A stretch of DNA of 64,000 nt from an uncultured Lachnospiraceae bacterium (GCA_934351255.1 CAKRJH010000003.1:1-64000); one strand, 5' to 3'. Positions 35,365-45,381 are shown, numbered from the stretch's first letter. The notes: generated by a model from the sequence alone, not told the origin. Program-made: numbers and translations.

Positions 35365-36033
35365 TTATATCTGCCAGTCGATCGGCTCCACGCCATGCTC
35401 CTCCAGAAAGGCATTGGCTTTACTGAAATGTTTGCATCCAAAGAAACCACGGTACGCAGACAATGGACTTGGATGTGGTGCTTTCAGGATCAGATGCTTC
35501 GGATTGGTAAGCATCGGGATCTTGCTCTGTGCAGGTCTTCCCCACAGCATGTAGACAATCGGACGATCCTGTGCATTGACCGCCTGGATCACCGCGTCGG
35601 TGAACTGCTCCCAGCCTTTTCCCTGATGGGATCCGGCCTGATGTGCCCGTACGGTCAGCACTGTGTTCAGCAAAAGGACTCCCTGATCCGCCCACTTCTT
35701 CAGATAGCCATGTTTCGGAATCTCACAGCCCAGATCATCTGCCAGTTCCTTGTAAATGTTCTGCAGGGATGGCGGAATCTCTGTCTGATCCTCCGGTACG
35801 GAAAAAGAAAGTCCATGTGCCTGATGTACATTGTGGTATGGATCCTGTCCCAAAATCAGGACTTTCACTTTTGACAGTGGTGTAAAATGAAAGGCATTGA
35901 AGATATCATCTGCCGGCGGATAGATCACCGCACGGCTATACTCTGCCTTCACGAACTCAAACAACTCTTTATAATATGGTTTCCGAAATTCCGGCGAGAT
36001 TGCATCCAGCCAGTCATTATCTATCATCGCCAT
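35365..36033 (-). CDS. ung: Uracil-DNA glycosylase
   Basis: This base-excision repair enzyme (222 aa, family 1) has the water-activating loop LGQDPYH, the uracil pocket Asn region LLLNTVLTVR, and the HPSPLSAYRGFFG loop with its minor-groove residue. The start at 36033 follows AGAGG. It is separate from hisF by 50 bases. Confidence 0.96.
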   Translation of the reverse strand: MAMIDNDWLDAISPEFRKPYYKELFEFVKAEYSRAVIYPPADDIFNAFHFTPLSKVKVLILGQDPYHNVHQAHGLSFSVPEDQTEIPPSLQNIYKELADDLGCEIPKHGYLKKWADQGVLLLNTVLTVRAHQAGSHQGKGWEQFTDAVIQAVNAQDRPIVYMLWGRPAQSKIPMLTNPKHLILKAPHPSPLSAYRGFFGCKHFSKANAFLEEHGVEPIDWQI

Positions 36034-36082
36034 GTGTTTTCCTCTTTTCTAACCGCTTCATCGCGGCAAACAGCATCTCCAC

Positions 36083-36844
36083 TTACAAACGGACGCTGAT
36101 GCCCTCATCGCGAAGATATTCTTTTACCTCATTGATCGTCAGTTCTTTGTAATGGAACAACGAAGCTGCCAGAACGGCCTCTGCATGCCCCTCAGTGAAT
36201 GCCTTCTTAAAATGTTCCAGCTTGCCGGCTCCGCCTGATGCGATCACCGGGATCGATACCAGATCTGCAATCGTCCTGGTCAGTTCATTGTCATAGCCAT
36301 TCTTGGTACCATCACAGTCCATGCTGGTCAGAAGAATCTCTCCCGCTCCGAGCTCGGCTGCTCTGACTGCCCACTCTACTGCGTCAATACCCATGTCCAC
36401 ACGGCCGCCGTTCTTGAAGATATTCCATCCGGAACCATCCTCGCGTCGTTTGGCATCGATCGCAACCACCACACACTGGCTGCCAAATTTCAGTGCTGCC
36501 TCTGAGATCAGCTCCGGGTTCATGATCGCCGCAGAATTGACCGCCACCTTGTCCGCGCCCTCCCGCAGGATCACCTTGAAATCTTCTACTGTCCGGATGC
36601 CGCCTCCCACTGTAAATGGAATAAATACCGTCTCGGCAACCCGGCGGACCATATCGATCTTCGTTGCCCTGGCGTCCGAAGAAGCAGTGATGTCAAGAAA
36701 CACCAGCTCATCCGCTCCTTCTCTTCCGTAAGCTGCCCCCACTTCCACCGGATCTCCGGCATCCTTGAGATTGACAAAATTGACACCTTTGACCACACGG
36801 CCATTATTCACATCCAGACAAGGAATTACTCTCTTCGTAAACAT
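36083..36844 (-). CDS. hisF: Imidazole glycerol phosphate synthase, cyclase subunit
   Basis: This TIM-barrel subunit (253 aa) joins PRFAR with ammonia from HisH to make the imidazole ring. Start MFTKRVIPCLDVNNGRVVKG contains the catalytic Asp, and the second phosphate Asp is in TSMDCDGTKNGYD. It follows hisH by 54 bases. The other his genes are not in the window. Confidence 0.96.
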   Translation of the reverse strand: MFTKRVIPCLDVNNGRVVKGVNFVNLKDAGDPVEVGAAYGREGADELVFLDITASSDARATKIDMVRRVAETVFIPFTVGGGIRTVEDFKVILREGADKVAVNSAAIMNPELISEAALKFGSQCVVVAIDAKRREDGSGWNIFKNGGRVDMGIDAVEWAVRAAELGAGEILLTSMDCDGTKNGYDNELTRTIADLVSIPVIASGGAGKLEHFKKAFTEGHAEAVLAASLFHYKELTINEVKEYLRDEGISVRL

Positions 36845-36898
36845 ATTCTCTCTCCATTCCGTAGCATTGCTTCACTATATCGTCAACTGTATAACAGG

Positions 36899-37504
36899 CT
36901 AAATCTCACAGAAATTTTTCAGGATCTGCAGTCCGGTATCTCCGCTCTTTTCCGGATGGAACTGACAGGCAAAGATATTGCCATGTTCCACGGACGCGTG
37001 AATCGGTACAATATAGTCTGTGGTTGCAGCCACATCCTCGATATGGTCTGCTTTCAGATAATAGGAATGTACGAAATATACATAGGCTCCCTGCTCTATG
37101 CCCCCAAAAAGTCTTGCCCCCGGCGTCGTCTCTATCGAATTCCAGCCCATATGCGGGATCTTAAATCCTTCCTTGTGCGGAATCGCTACAATCTCTCCAT
37201 CCAGAATGCCAAGGCCTTCCACGCCTGGTGTCTCATCACTGCTGCGAAACAAAAGCTGCAGTCCCAGACAGATTCCCAAAAATGGTTTCCCGGACGCTGC
37301 GACTTCACGGATCACATCCACCAGCCCAAAATGATGCAGTTTCTCCATCGCGTCTCCAAATGCTCCTACCCCAGGCAGTACCACCCGGTCTGCACGGCGG
37401 ATCTCATCCGGATCTCTGGTCACGATGCACTCCTGGCCCAGATGGAGGAGTGCTTTTTCCACGCTCTTCAAATTTCCCGCATCATAGTCTATTATTGCTA
37501 TCAT
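36899..37504 (-). CDS. hisH: Imidazole glycerol phosphate synthase, glutaminase subunit
   Basis: This glutamine amidotransferase subunit (201 aa) supplies ammonia to HisF. The nucleophile lies in GICLGLQLL and the His-Glu pair in CQFHPEKS. The ATG at 37504 (MIAIIDYDAGN) is the canonical start after GAGGTG; the longer upstream frame is rejected. Confidence 0.95.
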   Translation of the reverse strand: MIAIIDYDAGNLKSVEKALLHLGQECIVTRDPDEIRRADRVVLPGVGAFGDAMEKLHHFGLVDVIREVAASGKPFLGICLGLQLLFRSSDETPGVEGLGILDGEIVAIPHKEGFKIPHMGWNSIETTPGARLFGGIEQGAYVYFVHSYYLKADHIEDVAATTDYIVPIHASVEHGNIFACQFHPEKSGDTGLQILKNFCEI

Positions 37505-37542
37505 GTTGTATATCACCTCTGCTGTCGTCATGTTGTAAGCTA

Positions 37543-37571
37543 AGTGTACCACACGCATAGTTTATTGTCGA
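37543..37571 (-). promoter_or_regulatory. hisHF promoter
   Basis: Minus strand -35 TCGACA (37566-37571), 17-base spacer, -10 TACACT (37543-37548), about 40 bases before hisH. Confidence 0.7.
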
Positions 37572-37611
37572 TATGGTAATTCCAGCCCCATTGTCTTTGT
37601 TTTCACCACAT

Positions 37612-39906
37612 TCAACTCTCCCGCACCCTCCGTATCGTCGGCATCAACAGCACAGAAAGTCCGGCCAGATAACACACTATCCCTGCGAGATATCCCCACT
37701 CTACGCCAAGCGGCATCTGCGTAGTCACCCCGTTCTCCCAGATCCTGTGCACAATGGCATAACCGCCCACCGCACCCAGGATCACACCGGAAAACATATA
37801 GATCCAGACCTGTAGCATACAGATTCTGCTGATACGCTGTCTGGAACTTCCCAGCATCCGGAAGACATGGAAATCTTTTTGCCGGGCGTGAAGCATTCCC
37901 CTGGCAGAATTCCACAGGCCAATTCCCGCCACAAACAAAAGCATTCCTAATACAATATGTAACGTCAGAGTCCACTGTCTGAGAATGTGGTCTGACTGTT
38001 CGACCAGTTCCCCGTAAATCGTGTAGTCCAGTTCCACTCCCGGCTCCACCTGTAACTGATCAAACAGATTGCGTAACTGCTCCTGCTGTCCATTCGCCCA
38101 CAGATCGATCACTGATCCCCCCTCCGGCGATACATCCCGCTGCGACAGGGTATTCCAGTCCACGATCACGTCACACCGTTTTGCCCATACGGAATCGGAT
38201 TTGATCGTCTCCACCAGCACATACTCCCGGGAGCCTCCCAGCGCATCCGAGTTGATCGTAACCCGGTCTCCCAGATGATATCCCTGTTCTGCTGCCACAG
38301 ACTGCTCCATCACCATGCGCTGTTTCCTCGGCACGTCCTGATAGTGCTCCCAGACATCCGTCTGCAGCAGTGGCGGCAGGCTTTCTAAATTCGTGACATC
38401 CAGTTCACCTTCCTGCGTCTGACCTGATCCCCATGTCATGATATATTCCCCAAACAGAAAATACCCATCTTTCAGCACCGGCTGGCACATCTTATAAATC
38501 TTCTGCGCGTATTCCAATGACATAGAATGATTTGATGTCAGTTCCGCTCTTGCATCTTTTCCTTCCAGGGAATGATAATTATACCATCTGTCATTGGCCG
38601 CGAGCAGCTTAAGCGTCGTCTGACCGGTATAGGACAGCATCGTGATCAGTGCAATGATCAGGATGATCAACACATTCTGCCGAAATTTTAATGCCATAAA
38701 CTTGGCAGCCAGATATCCCTCCGTTCCCAGAACATTCCGCAGAAATAGGAATCGGTTTGCCCTCTTACGCTTTCGCAATCCGGTGGACGTCTCCTGAAAC
38801 ACCTGTATCGGCAACACACTCTGTCCATGTTCAAACACCAGGTACACGAAAAGATTCAGCAAGACAAACACCACCACAGGAATCAGACACAGTACTTTCC
38901 AGTCCAGTGTTGCATTGCCCTCAAACATCTGCACTCTGGCATTAAACCAGTTTAATGTCACACCGGATACCACTGCGCTGATCACTGCTCCGGCGAGACA
39001 TGCCGCCGCACTCACCATCATGGACATCGCGCAAAACAGACCGGTCACCTGACGCTGCGTGCCTCCAAATGTGCGGATAACTGCCATATCCGTGCGATAT
39101 TTTCTCATATATTCCAGAAAAATATTTACAACAAACAGGCCACTGACCAGAACGATCACCACAAAAAAGATCCGGAATATCATCCTGACTGTAGTCACAA
39201 ACTGATCGTATTCTCCGCCCTGTCTCTCGTCGATCACATCATACTGTTCCGAGGAAATCCTGTTCAACATATGATTGATCACACCGCCCCCATAACTCAC
39301 CGTTTCAAACGCGGATGGCTTACATTGGATCAGCAGATAATTCACGGAGTCCGTATTTCCATCACCCAGCAGCTGATGCAGTTTCTGCAGATCCATTACG
39401 ATCATCGGCATACGGTAGTCAGACCTCGGTGTCGTTTTGATGATCTCTGCAATATAGAAGCCGGTTCCGGATACCTCTAAGATATCTCCGACCTCCTTGT
39501 CCTCCCGACGCGCTAAAGTATCATTGATCACAATATCATTACCCCGGACAGATTTTGTATATTTATAGAGACTTCGGTTGATCTCATCATCTTTTACGCC
39601 GACAAGATATGCCTGAAACAATTCATTGGTCTGATACCCTCCGGTAACCTTTTTCGTATCGCGATCCGTTTCAAAAGACCGGAGTTCCTCTTGATTAAAG
39701 CAGATTCCTTCCTCCTTGGCGACCCGTACATCAAAGTTTCCCTTTTTTGCTTCCATCTCCGCCTCAAAGGAATGCTCCACATTGGATGCAAGCTGAAACA
39801 TGCTGATACTCAGGAAACAGGCTACAAAGACACATAAAAATGCAGAACAGGTCAGAGACTTGCTCTTCTTCAAAAAAATACACCCTATCCTGCATATTCT
39901 AAACAT
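37612..39906 (-). CDS. FtsX/MacB-type ABC transporter permease
   Basis: This large permease (764 aa) has one N-terminal membrane helix, a large outer domain, then three-helix FtsX blocks in the middle and at the C-terminus (about 660-764), as in two-FtsX-domain transporters. The start at 39906 (MFRICRIGC) follows AAAGGAAAA and overlaps the end of the ATPase gene by 8 bases; the longer frame reads through it. Such pairs export peptides, or work as detox or lipoprotein pumps; no two-component genes flank it. Confidence 0.85.
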   Translation of the reverse strand: MFRICRIGCIFLKKSKSLTCSAFLCVFVACFLSISMFQLASNVEHSFEAEMEAKKGNFDVRVAKEEGICFNQEELRSFETDRDTKKVTGGYQTNELFQAYLVGVKDDEINRSLYKYTKSVRGNDIVINDTLARREDKEVGDILEVSGTGFYIAEIIKTTPRSDYRMPMIVMDLQKLHQLLGDGNTDSVNYLLIQCKPSAFETVSYGGGVINHMLNRISSEQYDVIDERQGGEYDQFVTTVRMIFRIFFVVIVLVSGLFVVNIFLEYMRKYRTDMAVIRTFGGTQRQVTGLFCAMSMMVSAAACLAGAVISAVVSGVTLNWFNARVQMFEGNATLDWKVLCLIPVVVFVLLNLFVYLVFEHGQSVLPIQVFQETSTGLRKRKRANRFLFLRNVLGTEGYLAAKFMALKFRQNVLIILIIALITMLSYTGQTTLKLLAANDRWYNYHSLEGKDARAELTSNHSMSLEYAQKIYKMCQPVLKDGYFLFGEYIMTWGSGQTQEGELDVTNLESLPPLLQTDVWEHYQDVPRKQRMVMEQSVAAEQGYHLGDRVTINSDALGGSREYVLVETIKSDSVWAKRCDVIVDWNTLSQRDVSPEGGSVIDLWANGQQEQLRNLFDQLQVEPGVELDYTIYGELVEQSDHILRQWTLTLHIVLGMLLFVAGIGLWNSARGMLHARQKDFHVFRMLGSSRQRISRICMLQVWIYMFSGVILGAVGGYAIVHRIWENGVTTQMPLGVEWGYLAGIVCYLAGLSVLLMPTIRRVRES

Positions 39907-40681
39907 AAGTTTTTCCTTTCTGCGATTCCGCCATCCGCTGCGATTCGCGGAACTTTGCCAGAATTTCATCCACGTCTCCGTGAGCATCCCGTCCATCCTG
40001 TTCATATTCGCCATAAATGCGGCCATCCTGCAAAAACAGTACCCTGTCCGCATAACTTGCGATCGTAGGATCATGCGTCACCAGAATCGTGCTCTGTCCT
40101 TCTTGTTTCAGTTCCAGAAAAATCTGCATGATTTCATAGGCCGTATTGCAGTCCAGATTTCCGGTCGGCTCATCCGCCAGGAGGATCCTTGGCTGATTGA
40201 TCAACGCCCTGGCAATCGCCACTCTCTGTCTCTGCCCGCCGGAAAGCTCCGTCACCGGGTTTCTTCTCTTGTCCTGCAGGCCGACCAGCTTCATCAATCC
40301 CTCTGTCCGTCTGCTTATCTCCTTTTTCTTTTCTCCCGTCAATACCAGCGGAAGCGACACATTTTCCTCAACCGTAAAATCCTGGATCAGCTTAAAATCC
40401 TGAAAGACAAATCCAATATTCTCTCTCCGGATCCTGGTCGCCTCCGGCTCTACGCCATATGTCTCCGACAGTTTCCCATTCAGATAAATCTCCCCTTCAT
40501 CTGCTGCATCCATCGCTCCTAAAATATGAAGCAGTGTACTCTTCCCAGAGCCACTGCCTCCCATGATCGCCAATATCTCTCCCTGTTGCAGCGCAAAGGA
40601 AACTCCCTTCAATGCTTCCAGAGAATCTTTTCCATTCTGATAGATTTTATGGATATTTCTCACTTCAATGATCGCGTCCAT
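39899..40681 (-). CDS. ABC transporter ATP-binding protein (LolD/MacB type)
   Basis: This 260-aa ATPase has Walker A GGSGSGKST, Q-loop FVFQDF, signature ELSGGQRQR, Walker B ILLADEPTG and switch His in LVTHDP. It has a 25-residue C-terminal tail beyond the usual end. It is co-translated with the FtsX-type permease at 37612-39906. Confidence 0.92.
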   Translation of the reverse strand: MDAIIEVRNIHKIYQNGKDSLEALKGVSFALQQGEILAIMGGSGSGKSTLLHILGAMDAADEGEIYLNGKLSETYGVEPEATRIRRENIGFVFQDFKLIQDFTVEENVSLPLVLTGEKKKEISRRTEGLMKLVGLQDKRRNPVTELSGGQRQRVAIARALINQPRILLADEPTGNLDCNTAYEIMQIFLELKQEGQSTILVTHDPTIASYADRVLFLQDGRIYGEYEQDGRDAHGDVDEILAKFRESQRMAESQKGKTYV

Positions 40682-40702
40682 ATCGTACTCCTCTTTTGCC
40701 GT

Positions 40703-41437
40703 TTACCGCTCTGTATCAGCCCTCTGTGGCCAGTCCGCAAATCTTCCGTTCACGATAGCATGCATCAACCGCTCTTTCGCGCCGGGATTGTCCCGGCTGA
40801 TCTGTTCCATCAACTGCTTCGCATACTCGCGCTTGGTGGATCCGTCGACGGGGCAGGTGTTTTTCACCACCTCAATGCCCTGCGCCTGCACAAAATTCGC
40901 CACACCACGTTCCGGAACATACATCATGGGACGGATCACTGTCACCCCGGCCTCCGGCAACACGGTCACGGGCGGAAACGCATAGAATCTTCCCTCATAG
41001 ATCAGAGACATCAGCGCTGTCTCGATAAAATCATCTTTATTGTGTGCATACGCGATCTTGTGGATCCCCAGTTCTCCCAGACGTCTGTACATAGCACCTT
41101 TCCTCAGCTTTGCACACAGGGAACAGGGTCTCTGCCCGGCATTTTCCTGAAACACGATCTCTGCGATCTGTGTATCCACCTGCTCACAGGGCACCCCGAG
41201 GCTTTCACAATATCTCCGGGCTCCCGTAAAATCCATCCCGTCAAAACCTACATTGCAGGTGATGGCATACAGTTCAAACCGGCGAGGATAAAATGCCTGC
41301 AGCTGCTTCATCGCATACAACAGCGTCAGGGAATCTTTGCCTCCGGAGACTCCGACCGCAATCTTGTCTCCCTCCTCGATCATGTCATATTCTTTAATGG
41401 CCTGACGGATCAGGCTCAATAACTTTTTGTACTGCAT
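40703..41437 (-). CDS. TtcA-like tRNA sulfurtransferase/ATP pyrophosphatase
   Basis: This PP-loop ATPase (244 aa) resembles the tRNA 2-thiocytidine family. It has the PP-loop GVSGGKDSLTL, a CSLC pair (CxxC) and a further Cys in NTCPVDG, together able to hold an iron-sulfur cluster. The start after AGAGGA overlaps the end of the preceding ABC ATPase frame by 44 bases. Which tRNA base is thiolated is not shown. Confidence 0.85.
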   Translation of the reverse strand: MQYKKLLSLIRQAIKEYDMIEEGDKIAVGVSGGKDSLTLLYAMKQLQAFYPRRFELYAITCNVGFDGMDFTGARRYCESLGVPCEQVDTQIAEIVFQENAGQRPCSLCAKLRKGAMYRRLGELGIHKIAYAHNKDDFIETALMSLIYEGRFYAFPPVTVLPEAGVTVIRPMMYVPERGVANFVQAQGIEVVKNTCPVDGSTKREYAKQLMEQISRDNPGAKERLMHAIVNGRFADWPQRADTER

Positions 41438-42098
41438 GATATTCCTCTTTTGAAGTATCTTTCCGTTTCATTCTTCCATGTTCCATCTCGTATACTTCAT
41501 CACACAGCACATCAATATCCTCTGTGGAATGAGACGATACGATAATTGTTTTTCCTTCCTGTTTCAATTTTATCATATACGCCCTCATTTCCTCAACACC
41601 TTCCTGATCCAGTCCATTAAACGGTTCATCCAGGATCAGGGTTTTCGGATTCTCCATAATTGCCTGCGCCAGTCCCAGCCTTTGACGCATACCCAGTGAG
41701 TATTTTCTGACCGGTTTCTTCATATCCGGATCTAATCCCACCAGCTGCATAGCCTTACGCACCTCATGCTTTCCAATCTTCTTGCGGATATTTGCCAGTG
41801 AAATCAGATTTTTATATCCGGAGAAAAAAGGAATAAAACCGGGATTTTCGATAATCACTCCACATTCCGGCATATAATCTACATCCCTGCCAACACACTT
41901 AACCAACTGATTGTCACGATAAATAATCTGCCCGGATGACGGCCTGACAAAACCACAGATGCATCTCATCAGCATTGTTTTACCACTGCCATTTCTTCCG
42001 ACCAGACCATATATGTTCCCCTCGTTGAACCGGGCAGAAATTTCATGCAAGATTTCTTTTTTCTGTAAAAATAAAGTCACATTCTGGATTTCAATCAT
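41394..42098 (-). CDS. ABC transporter ATP-binding protein
   Basis: This 234-aa ATPase has Walker A GRNGSGKT, signature YSLGMRQRLG, Walker B LILDEPFNGLD and switch SSHS. It starts at 42098 after AAAGGA, overlapping the permease end by 8 bases. Its last residues are read out of frame from the 5' end of the ttcA-like gene, suggesting that the operon was inserted here. It powers the two permeases just upstream. Confidence 0.9.
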   Translation of the reverse strand: MIEIQNVTLFLQKKEILHEISARFNEGNIYGLVGRNGSGKTMLMRCICGFVRPSSGQIIYRDNQLVKCVGRDVDYMPECGVIIENPGFIPFFSGYKNLISLANIRKKIGKHEVRKAMQLVGLDPDMKKPVRKYSLGMRQRLGLAQAIMENPKTLILDEPFNGLDQEGVEEMRAYMIKLKQEGKTIIVSSHSTEDIDVLCDEVYEMEHGRMKRKDTSKEEYHAVQKVIEPDPSGH

Positions 42099-42963
42099 AT
42101 GCCGTTCCTTTCTGATTTTGATATCCTCCCGCCACACAAAAGATGACAATCGCCTGTATCAAAATAATCACTGCAAAATAAAGATAAGAATATGCTACCT
42201 GAAAAATCGGTTTTGAATAAAATGCCGTCCAATGATACCATCCGATCGCATGTGCCATCGGGAAAATCCAGCGCCACGAATAGTTCAGAGAACATCCCAG
42301 TGTTCCTGCAAAGATCAGACACAAATTCACCAGAATTCCTATCATTTTTTTATTGATCAATTCAAATAATAAATACATAAATGACAACATCACCAAATAT
42401 AAAAACAACAGACTTATGGTGTAAAATATTGCCACAGGAAATGTCATCTGATTGTAGATATTTCTTGGTATCAGCTGAGACACATATCCGTTTTGCTGAT
42501 CCGGGAATCTGCTTCCGTATTGCGTCACCGCTTTACTGTAATCCATGCTAAAACGCCCATATCTCCCCAGACAGACGCAAGCTCCTGCCATGACCACTGC
42601 GATAACAGAAAACGACATCGCTATTCCAAACAGCATTTGAGAAAACGCCCATCTTCTTTTTGTGGTGCGAACCAGTACGAACATATCATAGGTTCCATTA
42701 TGAGGATAATCAGCCATCAACACTAAAAAAAATAATGGAACCATCAGAACCACTATGCCTGAATTTCCAATGGCAAGCATTGGTTCCAACCTGTTGATCT
42801 TAAGATTCATCCGCTGCGAACATTCAATCAAAGGATCAACAATCAACGACTTAACATATATCATCATGATTGCAAAAAGAATCATTTTGCTGCTTCTCAT
42901 CCAACGCAAATATTCGATTTTAAAAATGTTTGAATGGACGTATTTTCTGTATTTCTTACTCAC
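42091..42963 (-). CDS. ABC-type membrane permease
   Basis: This membrane protein (290 aa) has six hydrophobic segments and no catalytic motif. It starts with GTG at 42963, six bases after AGGAGG, overlapping the previous permease by 8. It is AT-rich like the rest of its operon. The lipoprotein-permease-permease-ATPase order resembles bacteriocin-immunity or peptide exporters, but no bacteriocin gene was seen. Confidence 0.8.
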   Translation of the reverse strand: MSKKYRKYVHSNIFKIEYLRWMRSSKMILFAIMMIYVKSLIVDPLIECSQRMNLKINRLEPMLAIGNSGIVVLMVPLFFLVLMADYPHNGTYDMFVLVRTTKRRWAFSQMLFGIAMSFSVIAVVMAGACVCLGRYGRFSMDYSKAVTQYGSRFPDQQNGYVSQLIPRNIYNQMTFPVAIFYTISLLFLYLVMLSFMYLLFELINKKMIGILVNLCLIFAGTLGCSLNYSWRWIFPMAHAIGWYHWTAFYSKPIFQVAYSYLYFAVIILIQAIVIFCVAGGYQNQKGTAYD

Positions 42964-43798
42964 TCATATCCTCCTGATGTTTTATACATGACACCTGCAG
43001 AACATAGAAAACGATGTAGACCGCAACAATCATCGTCAGACGCACGAGCAGATCCCTGACTGTTATTCCCTGTAGCTGAAGCAGCCCACTCGGTTTCAAC
43101 AAGTCTGTCATATAATAAACCTGATCATCCGTCGTTTCTATCTCAATTTTCTGAAGGACATTACTGTATATGTAATTCAAAAGAACCGGCATAGAATATG
43201 AAAAATATCGATCCCGGAATAATACCATAATACAACCGGCACCGCCTCCCATAGCCACGCCAAATAAAAACATGCCAAGAACGTGTTCCAGAATAAACCG
43301 GCCGCATCCTGCCTGCATAGACATCTGCATATATGACTTCGCTTCATCCTGAGAAAAATAAGAAAGTCCCGGAAAATACCACCCCGTGATAAGACAAAAC
43401 AAAACATATCCCGACAACAGGGTTATACCACTGGTAACTGCCAGAGCCACCGTCTTTTTCAACGCGTACCGACGTATCGTTTCCCGTGTAAAGATAAATG
43501 TTCTGACTTTATAATCCCGTTCTGATGCATATACATAAGAAAATCCGAGTGTTCCTAATACAGGTGTCAGGAAGAAAAACCATCCTCCATAGATTCCTGC
43601 ATCCCAAACCGACCAACGGTTTAATCCGATTGGTATATCTCCCTCCATGGTCCATCCCGACATCAGAAAGGAAAGGATCGAATAACTCTTTCCTTCCGGT
43701 GTGGTATATCCAACACTGGTCATACAGACCAGACAGATCAGAATCACAGCCATGATATAAAGAGGCAGATACATGCTCTTTTTAATTTCATTCATCAT
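42956..43798 (-). CDS. ABC-type membrane permease
   Basis: This membrane protein (280 aa) has about six hydrophobic segments, the first at residues 8-27, and a basic loop SERDYKVRTFIFTRETIRR after helix 2, as in ABC-2 type permeases. It starts near 43798 (ATG ATG) and overlaps the lipoprotein stop by 11 bases, so it is coupled to it. It is the paralogous partner of 42091-42963 by position. Confidence 0.78.
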   Translation of the reverse strand: MMNEIKKSMYLPLYIMAVILICLVCMTSVGYTTPEGKSYSILSFLMSGWTMEGDIPIGLNRWSVWDAGIYGGWFFFLTPVLGTLGFSYVYASERDYKVRTFIFTRETIRRYALKKTVALAVTSGITLLSGYVLFCLITGWYFPGLSYFSQDEAKSYMQMSMQAGCGRFILEHVLGMFLFGVAMGGGAGCIMVLFRDRYFSYSMPVLLNYIYSNVLQKIEIETTDDQVYYMTDLLKPSGLLQLQGITVRDLLVRLTMIVAVYIVFYVLQVSCIKHQEDMSE

Positions 43799-45077
43799 GC
43801 TCAACCCATTGATACTGGTACATGTAGACATCTCCGGTCAATGCATTGATATTCAGTCTCATGTACACATTCTCCGTTTTGTTTTCAACTTCCATCCCCC
43901 AACTTGGCTGGATAACCGTCTTCTCTCCGTTTTTGCCCACGACATATTGAAATTCCACCCAGTGGACATCAAATTTCAGATTCGGAGCCATCTTCTGACT
44001 GAGATATTCCATCGCTGTCTCCAAATCCAAACATTGCGTTATCTCTTTAATGGTCTCTAATTTCTGGCCTTCATTGTATCCCACAAAAGAAGAAACTTTC
44101 CCGGCAGTAGTCACTCTGGCAATCTTTATGTCTCCTTCATTCGACGTATCTGAAAGTGGTACCAACTCTCCGTACCAATACCATGAAAATGGTACTCCCT
44201 GATACATCCGACGAACCGCATAGCCATAAAAATATTTTCCACCGACTTTATATACTGTACAAAATGGTACATCTACCTGAACGCCCTGCATATTATTCGG
44301 GGTTCCCTTTTCAAAGTACTGCTTAACCGTCTGGGCACCCTCGGCAATCGTCGCATCTTTTCCGATCAGATCATAGCTTCTGTCGCCAATGTCATCCACA
44401 TATCCTTCACATACAATATTGTCACCCTCGTCATATCCTCCTGTTGCCTCAAAAGCAATATTTTTCTTGTCTCCCAAATAATGTGTAATGGCTCCATCCC
44501 CCTGCGAATATACACCATCTTCACCTATTTGGATATGACAATCTTTATTATTCACAAAAAAACTCTTTCCGCTTTCAAACTGATTTCTATGAGAAGATAC
44601 CAGAGGGTAATCTTCATTTTCATCGGGAAACTGTCCTGATGCATCCTTTATGTTCTTGTCTAAATCCAGCGAAGTGTAATGTTCCTTCTCCTTCCAGTCC
44701 CGGATCGTCTGAATGCTCTTTTCCTCTGACATACTGTCTGAATCGGAAACCGGTATCATTACGCTTAACTTATTCAATGTCGGGATCGGCTGAAATTTTG
44801 TGTTGGAAAAATCAAATCTTTCTGACTGGTAATTTTTCTTCACTTTTTCCACTTGAGTTTCATAATTTTTGCACACATCCGCAACATCGACATACTTGAT
44901 CCCTTTTCTTTCAAAAAATCTGCGATACTCAGCTATCGTCTGCGAGGAATCCTCTACTTTCGTTAATTCTTTCTTACTATCTTTGTTCTCTTTCCTGTCG
45001 GTCAATGTGCATGAAGTCATCATCATTGCAAAACCACACAGAAGCATAACACCAAACGCCGTTCCCTTAATTCGCAT
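43788..45077 (-). CDS. Lipoprotein of an ABC transporter operon
   Basis: This secreted, lipid-anchored protein (429 aa) starts MRIKGTAFGVML with lipobox MMTSC (Cys 23). The mature part is Lys/Asp rich, with no recognised domain. It is the first gene of the operon, expressed from the promoter at 45262-45290 with a leader of about 180 nt. It may bind the cargo of the downstream exporter or protect the outer face; both are inference. Confidence 0.75.
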   Translation of the reverse strand: MRIKGTAFGVMLLCGFAMMMTSCTLTDRKENKDSKKELTKVEDSSQTIAEYRRFFERKGIKYVDVADVCKNYETQVEKVKKNYQSERFDFSNTKFQPIPTLNKLSVMIPVSDSDSMSEEKSIQTIRDWKEKEHYTSLDLDKNIKDASGQFPDENEDYPLVSSHRNQFESGKSFFVNNKDCHIQIGEDGVYSQGDGAITHYLGDKKNIAFEATGGYDEGDNIVCEGYVDDIGDRSYDLIGKDATIAEGAQTVKQYFEKGTPNNMQGVQVDVPFCTVYKVGGKYFYGYAVRRMYQGVPFSWYWYGELVPLSDTSNEGDIKIARVTTAGKVSSFVGYNEGQKLETIKEITQCLDLETAMEYLSQKMAPNLKFDVHWVEFQYVVGKNGEKTVIQPSWGMEVENKTENVYMRLNINALTGDVYMYQYQWVEHDE

Positions 45078-45261
45078 TTTTTCTCCTTCTGGATTCCAGG
45101 CATATACAGAAATTATATATACCCATCAACTTTATTTCGTGATATGTCAATCACTCTGTTACAACCATTTTTGTTTTATATTGGGAAATCAAATACAATA
45201 GAATATCCGAATCCCCCACTCCATATACTAACTTCCACCGTACATAGTAATCTATATTTTT

Positions 45262-45290
45262 AATATAATCTATTCCTCTTTCTTTGTCAA
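45262..45290 (-). promoter_or_regulatory. Promoter of the lipoprotein-ABC operon
   Basis: Minus strand -35 TTGACA (45285-45290), 17-base spacer, -10 TATATT (45262-45267). The 180-base AT-rich leader downstream holds no obvious gene. Confidence 0.85.
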
Positions 45291-45346
45291 CCATCGATTA
45301 TATTCATTTCACAAGTCTCTCCCATGCTTGCCTGGCAGCATCGATG

Positions 45347-45381
45347 TCAAAAAAGATCTTACAAAAACTTGCAAGATCTTT
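45347..45381 (-). terminator. Terminator of the luxS-mtnN operon
   Basis: A stem of 9 bp plus 4 weaker pairs (45352-45364 with 45369-45381) is followed on the minus strand by a T-run. The bases between it and mtnN (45382-45424) hold no gene. Confidence 0.85.
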
